A stretch of 6,101 nucleotides of DNA from assembly GCA_002469865.1 (NCBI GenBank), contig DKOD01000102.1, forward strand, positions 5,886 to 11,986. Direction: 5' to 3'. The notes under the pieces were generated by a model. That model worked only from the letters and a program-made list of their open reading frames with translations, was not told the DNA's origin and made no database searches. Position 1 is the first letter of the stretch, and every line of letters starts with the position of its first letter. The stretch is from Alphaproteobacteria bacterium UBA7371 (GTDB lineage: Bacteria; Pseudomonadota; Alphaproteobacteria; UBA8317). Made by a program: the position numbers and the translations under genes. This document shows, one piece after another, positions 5,523 through 6,101 of the stretch.

Positions 5523-6101
5523 AATTTATGTCTCCAAACTGATCAGGATTTGCCCGCCGCCAAATACGCAGCCAGTCTGAGGGAACGCTGTCTTCATCAA
5601 GAAGACAACCGGCAGGGATGGGTGGGTAAATTTCTTCATAACTTTTGACAAGCCCTGGCCCCACGCGGCGGTAAATTTGGTAACCATGAAGCTGGCTTGG
5701 GTTATCCATGCCCATGGCACCAACAATCGATCTGAAGGAGCGAATTGTGTTATGATGGTAATTGCGAACGCGCTGGGCTTTATCCTCCACATCCAACATC
5801 TTGTATAACCTGGGGTTGGTCGTGGCCACGCCCACGGGGCAAGTGTTCTTGTTGCATTGTCTTGATTGAATGCATCCCACCGACATCATCATGGCGCGCG
5901 CGGCATTACACATGTCAGCGCCAATGGCCAGCTTGCGGACCATGTCAAAGCCCGTGGCCACCCGACCACTAGCAATAAGCCTGATGTCTTTGCGCAGTCC
6001 AAAACCCGTCAACGCCTGATGGGCGAATGAAAGCGCATCATCAAGGGGCATGCCCAGATGGTTGGCATATTCCATGGGCGCAGCACCCGTGCCGCCCTCA
6101 G
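5512..6101 (-). CDS. FMN-binding glutamate-synthase-like protein, YerD type (5' end outside window)
   Basis: This is the C-terminal 195 residues of a protein with the glutamate synthase central/FMN fold; homologues run to about 440-540 residues, so more than half lies beyond the window. The fragment opens with EGGTGAAP, a family hallmark, immediately before what only looks like a start ATG at 6075. LIASGRVATGFDMVRKLAIGAD (about 41-62 of the fragment) is the FMN-phosphate region. Cys76, Cys82 and Cys87 in GCIQSRQCNKNTCPVGVAT match the C-x5-C-x4-C ligands of the [3Fe-4S] cluster. The GADMCNAARAMMMSVGCIQ context is closer to stand-alone YerD-type proteins than to true GltB. YerD-type proteins lack the amidotransferase domain, and their reaction is not well established, so glutamate synthesis should not be assumed. 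A MgsC/GlxD-like role is an alternative. Confidence 0.9.
   Translation of the reverse strand, partial: EGGTGAAPMEYANHLGMPLDDALSFAHQALTGFGLRKDIRLIASGRVATGFDMVRKLAIGADMCNAARAMMMSVGCIQSRQCNKNTCPVGVATTNPRLYKMLDVEDKAQRVRNYHHNTIRSFRSIVGAMGMDNPSQLHGYQIYRRVGPGLVKSYEEIYPPIPAGCLLDEDSVPSDWLRIWRRANPDQFGDINFAA
5531..5535 (-). promoter_or_regulatory. Ribosome binding site supporting a TTG start at 5522
   Basis: On the minus strand this is GGAGA, inside the last codons of the glutamate-synthase-like gene, 8 bases before TTG 5522. It is the reason for preferring the rare TTG start over the ATG at 5498. Confidence 0.6.

Noticed and set aside
5110..5972. Plus-strand open frames opposite the 150-residue gene and the glutamate-synthase-like gene
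   Set aside because: They are antisense shadows of real minus-strand genes and have no plausible domain content.
5512..6075. A complete 187-residue gene starting at ATG 6075
   Set aside because: The reading frame continues upstream to the window edge as EGGTGAAP, a conserved block of the glutamate synthase fold, so the ATG is internal and the gene is truncated by the window.

Overview
The window is a chromosomal segment of ordinary metabolic and transport genes. It most likely comes from a moderate-GC alphaproteobacterium, perhaps a marine or Rhodospirillales-like lineage. That placement is inferred from the gene content (a thioredoxin-reductase-like ferredoxin-NADP reductase, PurU, a ProX-ProW-ProV type betaine importer, and a YerD-type glutamate-synthase-like protein) and from protein style. 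No rRNA or other marker gene is present to confirm it. I see no mobile element, CRISPR array, tRNA or phage gene.

Layout from left to right. A type-2 ferredoxin/flavodoxin-NADP+ reductase lies on the minus strand at 1-845, with its C-terminal part cut off by the window edge. A 104-base divergent intergenic region follows. purU (formyltetrahydrofolate deformylase) lies on the plus strand at 950-1807. Its stop codon abuts, with no spacer, the stop codon of the convergent minus-strand gene proV. Reading the minus strand, an importer operon runs proX (4852-3836), proW (3753-2869), proV (2869-1808). A GC-only hairpin sits between proX and proW, and proW and proV overlap by one base. Upstream of proX is a 217-base non-coding leader/promoter region with several short inverted repeats. 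Beyond it, also on the minus strand, are a 150-residue protein that I do not recognise (5522-5070) and the C-terminal part of an FMN/[3Fe-4S] glutamate-synthase-like protein (window end to 5512). These two genes overlap by 11 bases.

How the genes may work together. The importer (periplasmic binding protein, permease, ATPase) should bring in a quaternary-ammonium compound such as glycine betaine, proline betaine or choline. Demethylation of betaines feeds one-carbon units into tetrahydrofolate, and PurU releases formate and free tetrahydrofolate from 10-formyl-THF, so the purU/importer neighbourhood is metabolically sensible. That link is inference from adjacency only. The two rightmost genes look like one translationally coupled unit.

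Nothing here is clearly a new biological system. The points most worth a second look are the unrecognised 150-residue partner of the glutamate-synthase-like protein, the purU 3' hairpin encoded inside the last codons of proV, and the proX-proW intercistronic hairpin.
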